Source: a gamma proteobacterium endosymbiont of Lamellibrachia anaximandri (GTDB lineage: Bacteria; Pseudomonadota; Gammaproteobacteria; Chromatiales; Chromatiaceae). From it: a stretch of DNA of 64,000 bases. The position numbers and the translations under genes are program-made. The notes beneath the pieces were generated by a model that had not been told where the DNA came from, did not search any database, and saw nothing but the letters and a program-made list of their open reading frames with translations. Positions 36,528 through 45,537 of the stretch are shown here, in pieces; the stretch's first letter is position 1, and each line of letters opens with the position of its first letter. The stretch is from positions 124,001 through 188,000 of the forward strand of contig JAESPD010000001.1 in NCBI GenBank assembly GCA_016756855.1, given 5' to 3'.

Positions 36528-36890
36528 TTAATCTTTATCGTACTCAGATGCCCGGCGGGCGTCGCCGTAGACTTTATCGGTGGGGTAGCGCGCTTCATTG
36601 ATCCCGATCTTGCGGTAAGCAGCGTCGACCAGGTTGATGTCGAGGCGCTCGGCACAGCGGATCAGGTAGATCAGGATGTCGGCCATCTCCAGTGCCACCT
36701 CGTCGTGTTTCTCCGGCGGCAGATTCATGCTCTGCTCCGGCGTCAGCCACTGGAAATGCTCTACCAGCTCCGCGCACTCGGCGATCAGAGCCATCGACAG
36801 ATTCTTGGGGTCGTGGAACTGCTCCCAGTTGCGGGTGACTGCAAAATCCTTGAGACGGATGTTGAGATCTTGGAGAGAGTCTTTGGGCAT
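36528..36890 (-). CDS. MazG-like nucleotide pyrophosphohydrolase (dCTPase/RS21-C6 type)
   Basis: 120 residues. The all-alpha NTP pyrophosphatase core is visible: SMALIAECAELVEHFQWL with the first acidic pair, then EVALEMADILIYLIRCAERL with the ExxD pair, giving the EExxE-12-ExxD metal pattern. Such house-cleaning enzymes hydrolyse dCTP or modified nucleotides. The open frame runs up to 37013, but the ATG at 36890 (MPKDSLQDLNIRLKDF) fits the family. It is the last conserved gene before the accessory island. Confidence 0.88.
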   Translation of the reverse strand: MPKDSLQDLNIRLKDFAVTRNWEQFHDPKNLSMALIAECAELVEHFQWLTPEQSMNLPPEKHDEVALEMADILIYLIRCAERLDINLVDAAYRKIGINEARYPTDKVYGDARRASEYDKD

Positions 36891-37021
36891 GAGGCGAAGT
36901 CTCGAAATATTTTTAAGAGCAGTTAGGTTATAGGCAATAGGGGTTTGAGCCAATGGAGAGGCGGATGTTGTCGTTACTTGAGAGCGAGGTGCGATGCAGA
37001 GCCTTGAAGCCAAGAGAAAAT

Positions 37022-38971
37022 CTATTGGCTTCCGGCACCGAGTATTCGGCGCAGGCTTAGCTCCAGTTCGACATTGCCGGAGTTATGACGGATCGCCTCC
37101 CTCAAGGTAGCCGCTACGGCACTCTGATCGCTTCGAACCGCCTGGATTTTGGCCAGCATCCGCCAGGCGGGGATCAACTGTGGATCCATTTCAACCGCAC
37201 GGCTGAACGCAGTGTAAGCGGCTTCCAGGTTGCGCTGGGTCAAGGCTACACCACCGATTACCATTTGAGTTTCCGGGAAGTCGGCCTTGGCCAGCAGGGA
37301 GCGTTGCAATTCACTCATCGCCCTGCGCAGCGGAATGCGGGCATCCTCCGGGACCTGATGGGGGTTGATCCCAAGGAATTCCTTTGCGGCTTGGATGCGA
37401 ACGCTCTGTGCAGGGTCGTTCAAAAGCGGGGCGAGATGCTGTGCCCGCCGTGCCGTGGGCATGGTCCGGTGCAGAGCAACAGACTCGGCCCGTACCAGGG
37501 CGCTTTGGTCCCTGCTCAGGCCGGTAAGAGCATCATCGGCGATATCGGTAGAAACGGCCGCCAATCGCTGCATGGCACTTGCACGCACGATTGCCGGGAT
37601 CTCTTCATCAGTGGCCAGTTCGTCCAGTTTCTTGGTATCAAGGGTGCCTGTTGATGTGAGCAACTCGGCGAAATGGGGCTCACGCGACCTCCCCTGTGGA
37701 AAACGGGCGCCGATTTCCCCGTCCGCCCACGCCGCGGTCTTGTCCACGTGGCACTGGGTACAGGGGTCCGGAGAGGCGGTTTTCGCAGAGAGAGACGGTC
37801 GTGGTATGCGAAAGCTGTGGTCGCGGCGGCCGTCAACCACCATGTAATTCTTTTCCGGCATATGGCAGTTCCGGCAATCTGCGCCATCGCTGCCTGGCTT
37901 GTGGAAATGGTGGTCAGGATGATCGAAATTTCGCTTGATCAATGTGGGAAAGGCCGGATTCCCTGCTGGATTATGGCACTGGGTGCAAAGTGCGTTTCCC
38001 TGTATTTTCAGCTTCACGCCGTGTGGCTCATGACAGTTCGAGCATACGACACCGCGTGCATGCATCCTGGATTGCAGGAAGGAGCCATAGACATAGACCT
38101 CGTCCCGGATCTGGCCGTCCGGGAAATAGAGATTGTCGCTCAGCAGGGCCAGCCGATAGTGGTCGTCGAAGTCTGCGCCGGGTGGTGGGCTATCGGCACC
38201 CAGCGGTTCGCGTCGGGAATGGCAAGGGGCGCAGAGATTCACCTGGCCTTCGGCAAACGTGTGGAGCAGTCCCAGTTTGCCCGCATTGCGCCACCTTGAG
38301 GGATTGAAGGAATCCGGTGTTGCAGCCCATTCGACATGAGCCTCACCAGGACCATGGCAGGCCTCGCAACCCACGCCGATCTCGGCCTGGGTGCTGTGGT
38401 ATTCATCCTTCAGCGGGTCGTAATGTTTTTCATAAGCGGTAGCGTGGCATTCTGCACAGTGGGAGTTCCAGTTCTTATAGCGGTCGCTCCAGTGCAGACC
38501 GTTGCCGACTGAAGTGTCTGCGTCTGGATAGAGGTGATACCAGCGCTGTTTTTCCGTGTCCCAGGCGACATCCAGTGCCTGCGTCCGACCGGGTTCCACC
38601 TCAACAAGATACTGCTGCAGCGGGGTAACGCCGACGGTGGAATGGACCGGATACTGCGTGGATCTGTTTCCTGGCCCTGTAATGTTGACAGAGTAGCCGC
38701 TTTCTTCGGTTTCAAATCGGAACTGCTCGCCCTGGTGTTCGAACTCGGCATTATCGAAATCGCCCAGAACATTCGCCCCTGTAGGCGCTCTCCATGCCCA
38801 GCTGTGGTGGGAATCTGACCAGGCTGCGTAAGCAGCCTCGTGACAGGCTTTGCATGAAGCTGAGGTCGTGTAACCTGGTGTCTCCTGTTCTGCAACGGCC
38901 TCGGGCAGGGCTATGGCTGTCCAGACAAACAGGCAGAAGGAACATATTGCTTTCGTGAAGATATCATGCAT
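37022..38971 (-). CDS. Secreted octahaem c-type cytochrome with HEAT-like and TPR C-terminus
   Basis: 649 residues with a signal peptide (cleavage near AVA-EQ). Eight CXXCH haem motifs in order: CKACH, CAECH, CEACH, CAPCH, CSNCH, CTQCH, CRNCH, CTQCH, all in the first about 400 residues. The rest is helical: HEAT-like repeats (about 420-560) and a TPR-like segment (AYTAFSRAVEMDPQLIPAWRML). The arrangement resembles cytochrome c554-related multihaem proteins with TPR tails seen in many marine proteobacteria; substrate unknown. The ATG at 38971 is chosen because it starts the signal peptide. It follows the AraC gene by 41 bases and is probably co-transcribed with it. Confidence 0.9.
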   Translation of the reverse strand: MHDIFTKAICSFCLFVWTAIALPEAVAEQETPGYTTSASCKACHEAAYAAWSDSHHSWAWRAPTGANVLGDFDNAEFEHQGEQFRFETEESGYSVNITGPGNRSTQYPVHSTVGVTPLQQYLVEVEPGRTQALDVAWDTEKQRWYHLYPDADTSVGNGLHWSDRYKNWNSHCAECHATAYEKHYDPLKDEYHSTQAEIGVGCEACHGPGEAHVEWAATPDSFNPSRWRNAGKLGLLHTFAEGQVNLCAPCHSRREPLGADSPPPGADFDDHYRLALLSDNLYFPDGQIRDEVYVYGSFLQSRMHARGVVCSNCHEPHGVKLKIQGNALCTQCHNPAGNPAFPTLIKRNFDHPDHHFHKPGSDGADCRNCHMPEKNYMVVDGRRDHSFRIPRPSLSAKTASPDPCTQCHVDKTAAWADGEIGARFPQGRSREPHFAELLTSTGTLDTKKLDELATDEEIPAIVRASAMQRLAAVSTDIADDALTGLSRDQSALVRAESVALHRTMPTARRAQHLAPLLNDPAQSVRIQAAKEFLGINPHQVPEDARIPLRRAMSELQRSLLAKADFPETQMVIGGVALTQRNLEAAYTAFSRAVEMDPQLIPAWRMLAKIQAVRSDQSAVAATLREAIRHNSGNVELELSLRRILGAGSQ

Positions 38972-39012
38972 TTGCTGAAGACAGACCTGTGTGGTTCCAG
39001 GGTAAGGAGTAA

Positions 39013-39996
39013 TCAGGCGAAGCGGATTGTGCCGGATCTGTACAGGGTTTCGGAAGGCAACTCGCCGAAAATGCAGCGATAGTCCTTGGCGAATTGGCCC
39101 ATGTGCCAAAATCCCCATGTATTTGCCACGTCGATAATTTGCGTCTCGAATGGGTTTGACTGCCAGAGTTGCCGGTGGACGCCATACATTCTTTGGCCGA
39201 GCAGATACTTTTTTGGCGTTATACCGAACTCACGGACAAACAGCCGCCGAAGCGTGCGTTCCGAAGTGGCTATGGCAGCAGACAGATCCCTGACATTCAG
39301 GGGTTCTTGATCGTGATCGCCGATGAAATCCAGTGCACGCTTGAGCATACGGTTACGCGCTGCCGCGCTGGGCTCTTCCTGCATCTGTGCTTCCTGCAGG
39401 AGCGCGTCAAACAGATTCTTCAGCACTGCAGATTCGAAGGATTGAACAGGATTGAACCGGCCACGCCAATTGTCAGGGAGCTGAGCCATGGACGACAACT
39501 GTTGTGCCAGAGCTCTCAAATTTGCGGTTATTTCCGGAGGCATGGAAATAATCCGGTCCCAGGACTCCAGTATATTCTCGGCAGGGCGGCCAAATTCAGT
39601 TTCGCAGTACTCATTTAAAACCACGTCCGAGATGCTGAAGGTCGACAACCCATATCCGGGTCTCGCAATGAGATCGAACTCTTGGGCTGCCGGGGAAGCG
39701 ATCAGCTCTGGCCGATCGATTAGATGGCCAAATGCACGGAAATCAGGACATCCTGCGTCCGGCAGGCAGAAAGTGTATCTGTTTTTTGGGGTTTCTCCTG
39801 CATGTGTCGAGAAACAACCGCAGGAAATGTGTGAAAACAGGAGGTTGCCTGCCTGGATCTGCTCTAAGGTGGTGGCAGAGTGGTTTTTACTGACTTGACG
39901 GATGTCGAGATCCCAGGCGACAGCCATCTCCACGAGCTCTTCAAAGCTCGTAAATTGTTTAGACAATAGTAAATGAGGTGAATTGTCTTCGTTCAT
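39013..39996 (-). CDS. AraC-family transcriptional regulator
   Basis: 327 residues. The C-terminal 100 residues form the AraC/XylS double helix-turn-helix: VRDLSAAIATSERTLRRLFVREFGITPKKYLLGQRM and a second helix pair ending GFWHMGQFAKDYRCIFGELPSE. The N-terminal 200 residues are a sensor domain with no close match that I can name. Divergent from the OmpA-like gene and upstream of the cytochrome gene. A 23-base motif just upstream of its start also occurs before the sulfatase gene, which makes it the likely regulator of the island. Confidence 0.92.
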   Translation of the reverse strand: MNEDNSPHLLLSKQFTSFEELVEMAVAWDLDIRQVSKNHSATTLEQIQAGNLLFSHISCGCFSTHAGETPKNRYTFCLPDAGCPDFRAFGHLIDRPELIASPAAQEFDLIARPGYGLSTFSISDVVLNEYCETEFGRPAENILESWDRIISMPPEITANLRALAQQLSSMAQLPDNWRGRFNPVQSFESAVLKNLFDALLQEAQMQEEPSAAARNRMLKRALDFIGDHDQEPLNVRDLSAAIATSERTLRRLFVREFGITPKKYLLGQRMYGVHRQLWQSNPFETQIIDVANTWGFWHMGQFAKDYRCIFGELPSETLYRSGTIRFA

Positions 39997-40009
39997 GCTT
40001 ATGGCGAGT

Positions 40010-40032
40010 CAAACTGTCCGTTTTTTGATGTT
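40010..40032. promoter_or_regulatory. Candidate AraC-regulator operator, copy 1
   Basis: CAAACTGTCCGTTTTTTGAT followed by GTT, 14 bases upstream of the araC start and on the side of the divergent ompA-like gene. A near copy lies at 42047-42068 before the sulfatase (CAAACTGGCCGTTTTTGATA), and a partial one (CTGTCCGTTCATTC) at 40123. AraC proteins bind such asymmetric direct-repeat boxes; the assignment to this regulator is inference. Confidence 0.45.
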
Positions 40033-40245
40033 ACGATTTTTCAGGATAGGCGATGCTGTACGAAAATACTAGCGGGTATCAGTGGAATTCACGCCGAATC
40101 CGTAGAAAAAACACAATGAGATCTGTCCGTTCATTCAGTTCATCCCGGCGTTATCGCTCGGTATTGGCGGCGCAATCAATCCGCTTGTCACTATAAAAAT
40201 GAACATGCGTACTTTACAACAACCATCCCATACAGGATTCACCCA

Positions 40246-40911
40246 ATGAACTTACACATGCTACTACGGGCCACGCTACTCACCGGGTTAATGATTTCAA
40301 CTGCGCCCCTGTTGGCAGACGATATGGTGAGCGGTTACGTCATATCAGCTGGCAAATCTGTTATCACCGACAGTTTTGGAAACTGTGTGCGTACTCCATT
40401 CAGGGACACGACGGAGAAGCTTGAGGCGTGCGGTTATGAGAAGCCGAAGCCGATGGCGGTTGCGGTGGAGACTGAAAAAGTTGAGGCTGGAATGGTTGAG
40501 CTTGTCGTTGCACCTACAGCAGCAACGATTACTGCCATAGTCGCAGAGGAAATCAGTATTGCAGCTGAGATGTTATTTGAGTTCGACAGCGCGAACCTTT
40601 CCGGCGACGCGAAAGCCGTAATTGACGAGCGAATCGAAAGCCTGGGCGGCGCGGCCAAGCTGACCTCCATTATGCGTATCGAGGGACATACTGATAGCAC
40701 AGGACCAGAGATTTACAACCAGAAGCTATCCGAGCGTCGGGCACAAGCAGTAGCGGACTATATTTTGAGCAACAGCTACAACGTCAATACGTCTGAGATT
40801 GAAATTGCCGGCATGGGTGAGTCTAATCCGGTAGCCTCGAATGAAACGCCGGAAGGTCGCTCAGAAAATCGCCGCGTCGTCATTTTTGCCGAAGGCAGGA
40901 TAACGAATTAA
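40246..40911 (+). CDS. OmpA-family outer-membrane/peptidoglycan-binding protein
   Basis: 221 residues with signal peptide (cleaved near LLA-DDM). A short unique N-terminal part (about 25-100) carries a Cys pair, and the C-terminal OmpA domain (about 105-215) has AEMLFEFDSANLSGDAK, RIEGHTDSTGPEIYNQKLSERRAQAVADYI and SENRRVVI, the peptidoglycan-binding core. No beta-barrel is visible, so it is a periplasmic or lipid-free envelope linker. It is 68 bases upstream of a beta-barrel protein gene. Divergent from the AraC gene. Confidence 0.9.
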   Translation: MNLHMLLRATLLTGLMISTAPLLADDMVSGYVISAGKSVITDSFGNCVRTPFRDTTEKLEACGYEKPKPMAVAVETEKVEAGMVELVVAPTAATITAIVAEEISIAAEMLFEFDSANLSGDAKAVIDERIESLGGAAKLTSIMRIEGHTDSTGPEIYNQKLSERRAQAVADYILSNSYNVNTSEIEIAGMGESNPVASNETPEGRSENRRVVIFAEGRITN

Positions 40912-40979
40912 AGCATTGCCAAGCCGTAGAGTACCAAAGCGAAAAAAACATTAACCGTATATTTTTAGAGTGGTGGATC

Positions 40980-41864
40980 ATGCAAAGAACATACTGTCAT
41001 CGGTTGACTTCGACTTTTCTGGGAAGCGCGCTTTTTCTTGGCTCTACCCTTGCCTTGGCAGATGACGGCTTTTTCGGCACCGGTTTTAACAAATCATTCA
41101 ACATACGCCTCTCAGGCTTTATGGCAACGACAAGCACAGAGATCCGGGTTGACTCTGCGGGCGGGGTGATTGGCGAGACACTTTCGTTCGAAGATGACTT
41201 GAATCTGTCCGATCGTGAAATCCTCCCGCTCTTGGATATTACCTATCGCTTCAATCCCCGTCATATGCTGGATTTCTCCTATGTTGATCTCGGGCGTAAC
41301 GGGGCGACCACCTTCACGAAAGGTGGCACGACAACCGATGATATTCAATGGTCGGTCGGAACTGAAATGCAGAGTCGTTTTGAGAGCGAAGTCTATCGCC
41401 TCGCTTATGGATATTCTTTTATTAATGACGGAAAGAAGGAGTTTGGCGTGTTGCTGGGATTGCACGTCACCCGCTTTAATGTGGGCCTTTCAGGCAGAGG
41501 AAGCCTTGTCGCTGTTGATCCAGACACGGGCAATGAAATTGTGGTGGAAGGAGAGGGCGAGCGCAGTTATGACAGCGGGTTTACCGTTCCACTACCGGTA
41601 GTTGGCCTGCACGGCACCTATGCCTTTACACCCAACTTTCGCGTACGCGGCTGGGGACAATTCTTCTCATTGAAATACGACAACTATGACGGAAGCATGA
41701 TCAATGCGTCAGGAATGCTGGAATATGATCTGTTTGAGAACCTGGGAATAGGTGTCGGTTATGCATATTATGGATATGACCTGGATGCTGACAGGGATGA
41801 TTTAAAGGGCGGCTTCTCCTATGATTTCAGTGGTCCAACCGCTTTTTTCTATGCTTCATTCTGA
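40980..41864 (+). CDS. Outer-membrane beta-barrel protein (uncharacterised)
   Basis: 294 residues: signal peptide (cleaved near ALA-DDG), then alternating amphipathic strands with aromatic girdles (FSYVDLGRNGATTF, RVRGWGQFFSLKYDNYDGS, GIGVGYAYYGYDLDADRD), ending FFYASF with a terminal Phe, the usual C-terminal recognition signal for outer-membrane barrels. It may be an OmpW-like or other 8-10-strand barrel; I do not recognise a defined family. Probably co-transcribed with the OmpA-like gene. Confidence 0.8.
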   Translation: MQRTYCHRLTSTFLGSALFLGSTLALADDGFFGTGFNKSFNIRLSGFMATTSTEIRVDSAGGVIGETLSFEDDLNLSDREILPLLDITYRFNPRHMLDFSYVDLGRNGATTFTKGGTTTDDIQWSVGTEMQSRFESEVYRLAYGYSFINDGKKEFGVLLGLHVTRFNVGLSGRGSLVAVDPDTGNEIVVEGEGERSYDSGFTVPLPVVGLHGTYAFTPNFRVRGWGQFFSLKYDNYDGSMINASGMLEYDLFENLGIGVGYAYYGYDLDADRDDLKGGFSYDFSGPTAFFYASF

Positions 41865-42046
41865 TTCTTATCGTCAATATCGCTTTTCTGCAGGGTTAAT
41901 GACAATTCATCCGAATTCCCTATTGATCAGCGGCTCAATGCCTGGCGCCAGCCTATTACTCAGGATGCTCGCTGCGGAACGCGGACACGATCATCCTGCA
42001 AATACCAGTTGTGGAAAATTGTCTCTCTTCATCTCCGTGACGGCAC

Positions 42047-42071
42047 AAACTGGCCGTTTTTGATATTGACA
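42047..42071 (+). promoter_or_regulatory. Candidate AraC-regulator operator, copy 2, with TTGACA box before the sulfatase
   Basis: CAAACTGGCCGTTTTTGATA at 42047, matching the motif upstream of araC. It runs directly into TTGACA (42066-42071), a perfect -35 hexamer; a weak -10 (TACATT) follows after 15 bases. The placement just at or before -35 is where an AraC-type activator would touch RNA polymerase. The 297-base gap 41865-42161 holds no gene. Confidence 0.45.
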
Positions 42072-42161
42072 AATTTATAAATAGCCTACATTGGCATGAA
42101 TAAAATAATGTGTCTTTGTCGGCTTGAAAAAAGTACCTTGAAGAATTTGAAAGAGGATCTG

Positions 42162-43904
42162 ATGAATAGGAAAATCCCTGTGTTTCTTTGTATGGCTGGC
42201 CTGCTTGCTTTTGCTGGAGTGACCAATGCAGAGGATAGTAAACTCTGGAAAGCAAAATCACCCTTTCTAAAGGGGGTGCAGGAGCAACCCCATCTGGAGC
42301 CGGCGATTCCACACCCCGCACGGGAAAAGGGGGCCGGCGCCAAGCTCAAGGCGCTTGAGGCCAAGGCCGGCCAAAAGCCCAATTTTCTGGTGATCTACGT
42401 CGACGATATGGGCTGGGGTGATCCAGGCGTGTATGGTGGTGGCGCCGCCATCGGTGCGCCTACGCCGAACATCGACAGCCTGGCCCACGATGGCCTGATG
42501 ATGACCTCGGCCTACTCCCAGCCTGCCTGTACTCCGACCCGGGCGGCATGGCAGACCGGGCGCCTGCCCCAGCGCTCGGGGCTCACGCGGCCGACCGCGG
42601 CCGGTGAGGAGAGCGGCGGCATGGGTGCTGAGGTCACCATCGCCAAACTGCTCAGCAACGAGGGTTATGTGACCGGCATGACCGGCAAGTGGCACTTGGG
42701 CGAGGCGGAAGGGCAGTGGCCCACCGACGTGGGCTTCGACGAGTACTACGGCAATCTGGGTGTCAACACCATCTATCACGACTGGCGTGATCCTAATTTC
42801 AGCCCGGAAATGGTCTACGACCCTGCACGTACGGAAGCCATGAAGAAAGTGCAGTTTATAAGGACCACCGTCAAATCGGCCAAGGGCGGGAAGAGGGAGT
42901 TCGGAGAGGAAATCAACCTGGAAACCGAGCCGCTTTTGGAGGAGAGGTACCTGGCCTGGTCCAAGGATTTCATGGAACGTGCCACCAAGGCAAAAAAGCC
43001 ATTCCTGCTCTACCACGCCATGAACCGGGTACACACCAAGAACTATCCCAATCCGAAATTCCGGGGAAAGTCACTGGCAAAAACACCGTATAAAGACAGC
43101 ATAGTGGAGGTCGACTCGATTGTAGGGGAACTGGTCGAGACTATCAGAGCGTTAGGGCAGGAGGAGAACACACTGATTGTCTTCACGTCCGACAATGGTG
43201 CCGAGGATGATGTTCATGCCGGTGGCATCAATACCTCTGATGCGGGTCACCAGCCTTGGCGTGGTGCAAAAGGCACTACCTGGGAAGGCGGCGTGCGCGT
43301 CAGCTTTATAACCAGTTGGCCGGGAATGATCAAGAAAGGGCGGGTCTCCGACGGGTTGTTCGATCATATGGACCTGTACAATACTCTGGCGCGCATGGGC
43401 GGCGTCGCTGACAAGATCCCCTCCGACCGATATATCGACGGTATCGATCAAACCGATTGGCTGTTGACCGACAAGGACGATGGCCATGAATCGAACCGCG
43501 AGGCCGTTTTTTACTGGTATGGCCAGGATTTTTACGGCGTACGATGGAACGAATACAAGCGTATGGAGCGCTTCATGACCATTGGCATGAATCCCGGGCC
43601 TTCTACCTCTGGCGGTCTGATGAATGCTTCCAAGTCTGAAACAAGTTCAGATATCGGATGGTATTTCAATCTTTACTCGGATCCCAAAGAGCGGTTGCAT
43701 ACTACAAGAACTTGGGTCGTTGCGCCTATGATCGAACTGTCAATGCGCAACAAACTGAGCTTCCTGCACTATCCGCAAGCCCCGCGCGGGGTGAAGCTGA
43801 ACAACTATCTGCTCGGCGGACCCGCCGGTGGGACCCTGCCCAAGGAAGTGGTGGCAAAGATGCGGACCATGGCGGAGGCCGCGGCGAATGCCCAGAATGA
43901 TTGA
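42162..43904 (+). CDS. Secreted type I sulfatase (arylsulfatase family)
   Basis: 580 residues with a signal peptide (cleaved near TNA-ED). The alkaline phosphatase-fold sulfatase domain starts PNFLVIYVDDMGWGDPG with the metal Asp pair at 81-82; the formylglycine motif is Cys123-Thr-Pro-Thr-Arg (QPACTPTRAAWQTGRLP), then TGKWHLGEAEGQWPTDVGFDEYYG and VFTSDNGAE. It hydrolyses sulfate esters in the periplasm or outside. No formylglycine-generating enzyme or anaerobic maturase is in the window. The ATG at 42162 follows AAGAGG by six bases; an earlier in-frame Met at 42096 lacks this. Followed by a 10-bp stem-loop at 43965-43994. Confidence 0.93.
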   Translation: MNRKIPVFLCMAGLLAFAGVTNAEDSKLWKAKSPFLKGVQEQPHLEPAIPHPAREKGAGAKLKALEAKAGQKPNFLVIYVDDMGWGDPGVYGGGAAIGAPTPNIDSLAHDGLMMTSAYSQPACTPTRAAWQTGRLPQRSGLTRPTAAGEESGGMGAEVTIAKLLSNEGYVTGMTGKWHLGEAEGQWPTDVGFDEYYGNLGVNTIYHDWRDPNFSPEMVYDPARTEAMKKVQFIRTTVKSAKGGKREFGEEINLETEPLLEERYLAWSKDFMERATKAKKPFLLYHAMNRVHTKNYPNPKFRGKSLAKTPYKDSIVEVDSIVGELVETIRALGQEENTLIVFTSDNGAEDDVHAGGINTSDAGHQPWRGAKGTTWEGGVRVSFITSWPGMIKKGRVSDGLFDHMDLYNTLARMGGVADKIPSDRYIDGIDQTDWLLTDKDDGHESNREAVFYWYGQDFYGVRWNEYKRMERFMTIGMNPGPSTSGGLMNASKSETSSDIGWYFNLYSDPKERLHTTRTWVVAPMIELSMRNKLSFLHYPQAPRGVKLNNYLLGGPAGGTLPKEVVAKMRTMAEAAANAQND

Positions 43905-43964
43905 TGGCTCTTAAATATTGCTGCCGTGATTCTGCAGGATAAGGCAGATAATATGTGAACTACG

Positions 43965-43994
43965 CCGATTCCGGTCCGCAGGGGCCGGAATCGG
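43965..43994 (+). terminator. Stem-loop after the sulfatase gene
   Basis: Perfect 10-bp inverted repeat CCGATTCCGG and CCGGAATCGG with a 10-base loop, 61 bases after the sulfatase stop. No U-tract follows, so it could be a Rho-dependent or mRNA-protecting hairpin rather than an intrinsic terminator. Confidence 0.5.
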
Positions 43995-44170
43995 TGCTGA
44001 TCCGATATCCGGCATAGGATTGCATCCACTCTGACAGGGCTTGACGACGAAAGGCGGTAACTACCTTTATGGGAGGGGGTATGGGTGCCACAAGAACCAC
44101 GGCGACTTACGCTTTGGCAGCCAGCATCTTCAGACTACCCGTAGAAGGATATATGGATGAAGAGTAATCG

Positions 44171-44554
44171 ATGCAATCACGAAAGATATTTTTATTTACG
44201 GCTGCAGTCATTGAAAGTACTACTGGTGTGGTTCTAGAGATTGCGCCTACTTTTGTTATGTGGCTGCTGTTTGGAATACAAGAACCTTCACCTGAGGCTC
44301 TTCTTGTGGGTCGAATCGCTGGAATTGCGCTGCTGGCAATCGGTACCGGGTGCTGGATCTCGATCGGCGACAGCGGTAGTCATTCTCAGTACGGTCTATT
44401 ATGGGCGATGTTTATTTACAACGTAGGTGTTTGCGTTGTGCTCGCATGGGCGGGATCAATGACATCGATGATAGGAGTTGTATTGTGGCCTGTGATCGCG
44501 CTCCACGCGCTTATGTCTATCTGGTGCGTGGTAAATCTGCGAACTTTCTCCTGA
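44171..44554 (+). CDS. Small four-TM membrane protein, unknown
   Basis: 127 residues, four hydrophobic helices (about 5-30, 42-62, 72-94, 98-120), little else. SRKIFLFTAAVIESTTGVVL and GRIAGIALLAIGTGCWI are reminiscent of small DUF-type membrane proteins often found near stress genes, but I recognise no family. It stands 266 bases after the sulfatase gene and 125 before the next gene, so it may have its own promoter. Codon use looks normal; probably real. Confidence 0.65.
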   Translation: MQSRKIFLFTAAVIESTTGVVLEIAPTFVMWLLFGIQEPSPEALLVGRIAGIALLAIGTGCWISIGDSGSHSQYGLLWAMFIYNVGVCVVLAWAGSMTSMIGVVLWPVIALHALMSIWCVVNLRTFS

Positions 44555-44679
44555 ATTGACATTTAATTGTTACCGTAGCGGGATAACAGCACATAACAGG
44601 TGAGCGCAATGGTCGATTAATTTGAGGCAGCCACAGACTGTGGATACTCTGTTTTTATTAACTCAGGAGTAAATACCAG

Positions 44680-45351
44680 ATGAAACGATTAACTTCTGCA
44701 AGTTCATTTTCCGTGATATTCAGTGTTGTATTGTTTCTGTTGATATTGCTGGGTAGTCCTGTTTCGTTCAGCGCGGATGCAAAAGCGGAATTTTCACCGG
44801 ATGAAGTCGTTGCTGAACTGAAATCCAAGCTTTCCCTGAATGATCAACAGGTCAAGGGCCTAACTGCGGCCCTAGCGGAACTCGGCGAAAATCTTGATGC
44901 ATTGATCAGCAAACAGGAGACCGCCAAGAAAAAAGATGATCCCACCGAATTCATCAAAGGCGTTAAACAGGCGCAGGCTGACTACCAGAAGAAGCTGAAA
45001 GGAATCCTGGACTCTAAGCAACTGGAAAGCTACAACGCGCTGAAAGAGTCAGCCATCATGGATATGCTGAAGGATCTCGCTGAAATCAAACTGCTTGATA
45101 TCCAGCCGGAGATTGGATTTTCAGATGAGCAGCTGGAACAATTGGCGCCTGTCATGGCTGAAAGCATGCAGGGATTCATGAAAACCGCCTGGGAACACGC
45201 GGGAAAGCGCCTGCGCATGAGGCAGAAGATCAAGGTTGCAAAAATCCTGAAGAGGATCCAGAGCAACGCAAAACAACAAGTGCAGAAAATTTTGACCAGC
45301 AAGCAGTATCAGATCTGGGAAGAGCTCAAGAAGCAGCAACAAGTAAAGTAA
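44680..45351 (+). CDS. Periplasmic helical protein (Spy/CpxP-like architecture)
   Basis: 223 residues: signal peptide (cleaved near FSA-DAK), then an almost wholly alpha-helical, lysine-rich protein with two related halves (LSLNDQQVKGLTAALAEL... and IGFSDEQLEQLAPVMAESM), each followed by a tail like KQLESYNALKE and SKQYQIWEELKK. The pattern of helices and the L-x-x-x-Q-like motif resembles Spy/CpxP periplasmic chaperones or zinc-resistance-associated proteins, but that is only a resemblance. GGAG-like ribosome site upstream. Last intact gene of the island. Confidence 0.7.
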   Translation: MKRLTSASSFSVIFSVVLFLLILLGSPVSFSADAKAEFSPDEVVAELKSKLSLNDQQVKGLTAALAELGENLDALISKQETAKKKDDPTEFIKGVKQAQADYQKKLKGILDSKQLESYNALKESAIMDMLKDLAEIKLLDIQPEIGFSDEQLEQLAPVMAESMQGFMKTAWEHAGKRLRMRQKIKVAKILKRIQSNAKQQVQKILTSKQYQIWEELKKQQQVK

Positions 45352-45417
45352 CGCCTTAAACGCAAAGGAACGACTGATTAATTCTGGAACTGTCATTCCG
45401 GCGAAAGTCGGAGAAGG

Positions 45418-45537
45418 CGTGGCGCAAAAGGCACCACTTGGGAGGGTGGCGTGCGCGTCAGTTACATCGCCACCTGGCCGGGCATGATCAAGGAAGGCCG
45501 GGTCTCCGATGGTCTGTTTGACCACATGGACCTGTGA
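45418..45537 (+). pseudogene. Fragment of a second sulfatase gene
   Basis: Forty codons whose translation [20 protein letters not shown], then [19 protein letters not shown] and a stop, match residues of the intact sulfatase at 43264-43383 ([20 protein letters not shown]). At the end the frame breaks (ctgtacaat versus ctgtgaata, one base lost). About 14 of the codon differences are silent and only four change the amino acid, so the copy diverged under selection before being broken; it is a relic of an older paralogue, not a fresh duplication. Nothing of the rest of the gene is visible nearby. Confidence 0.75.
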
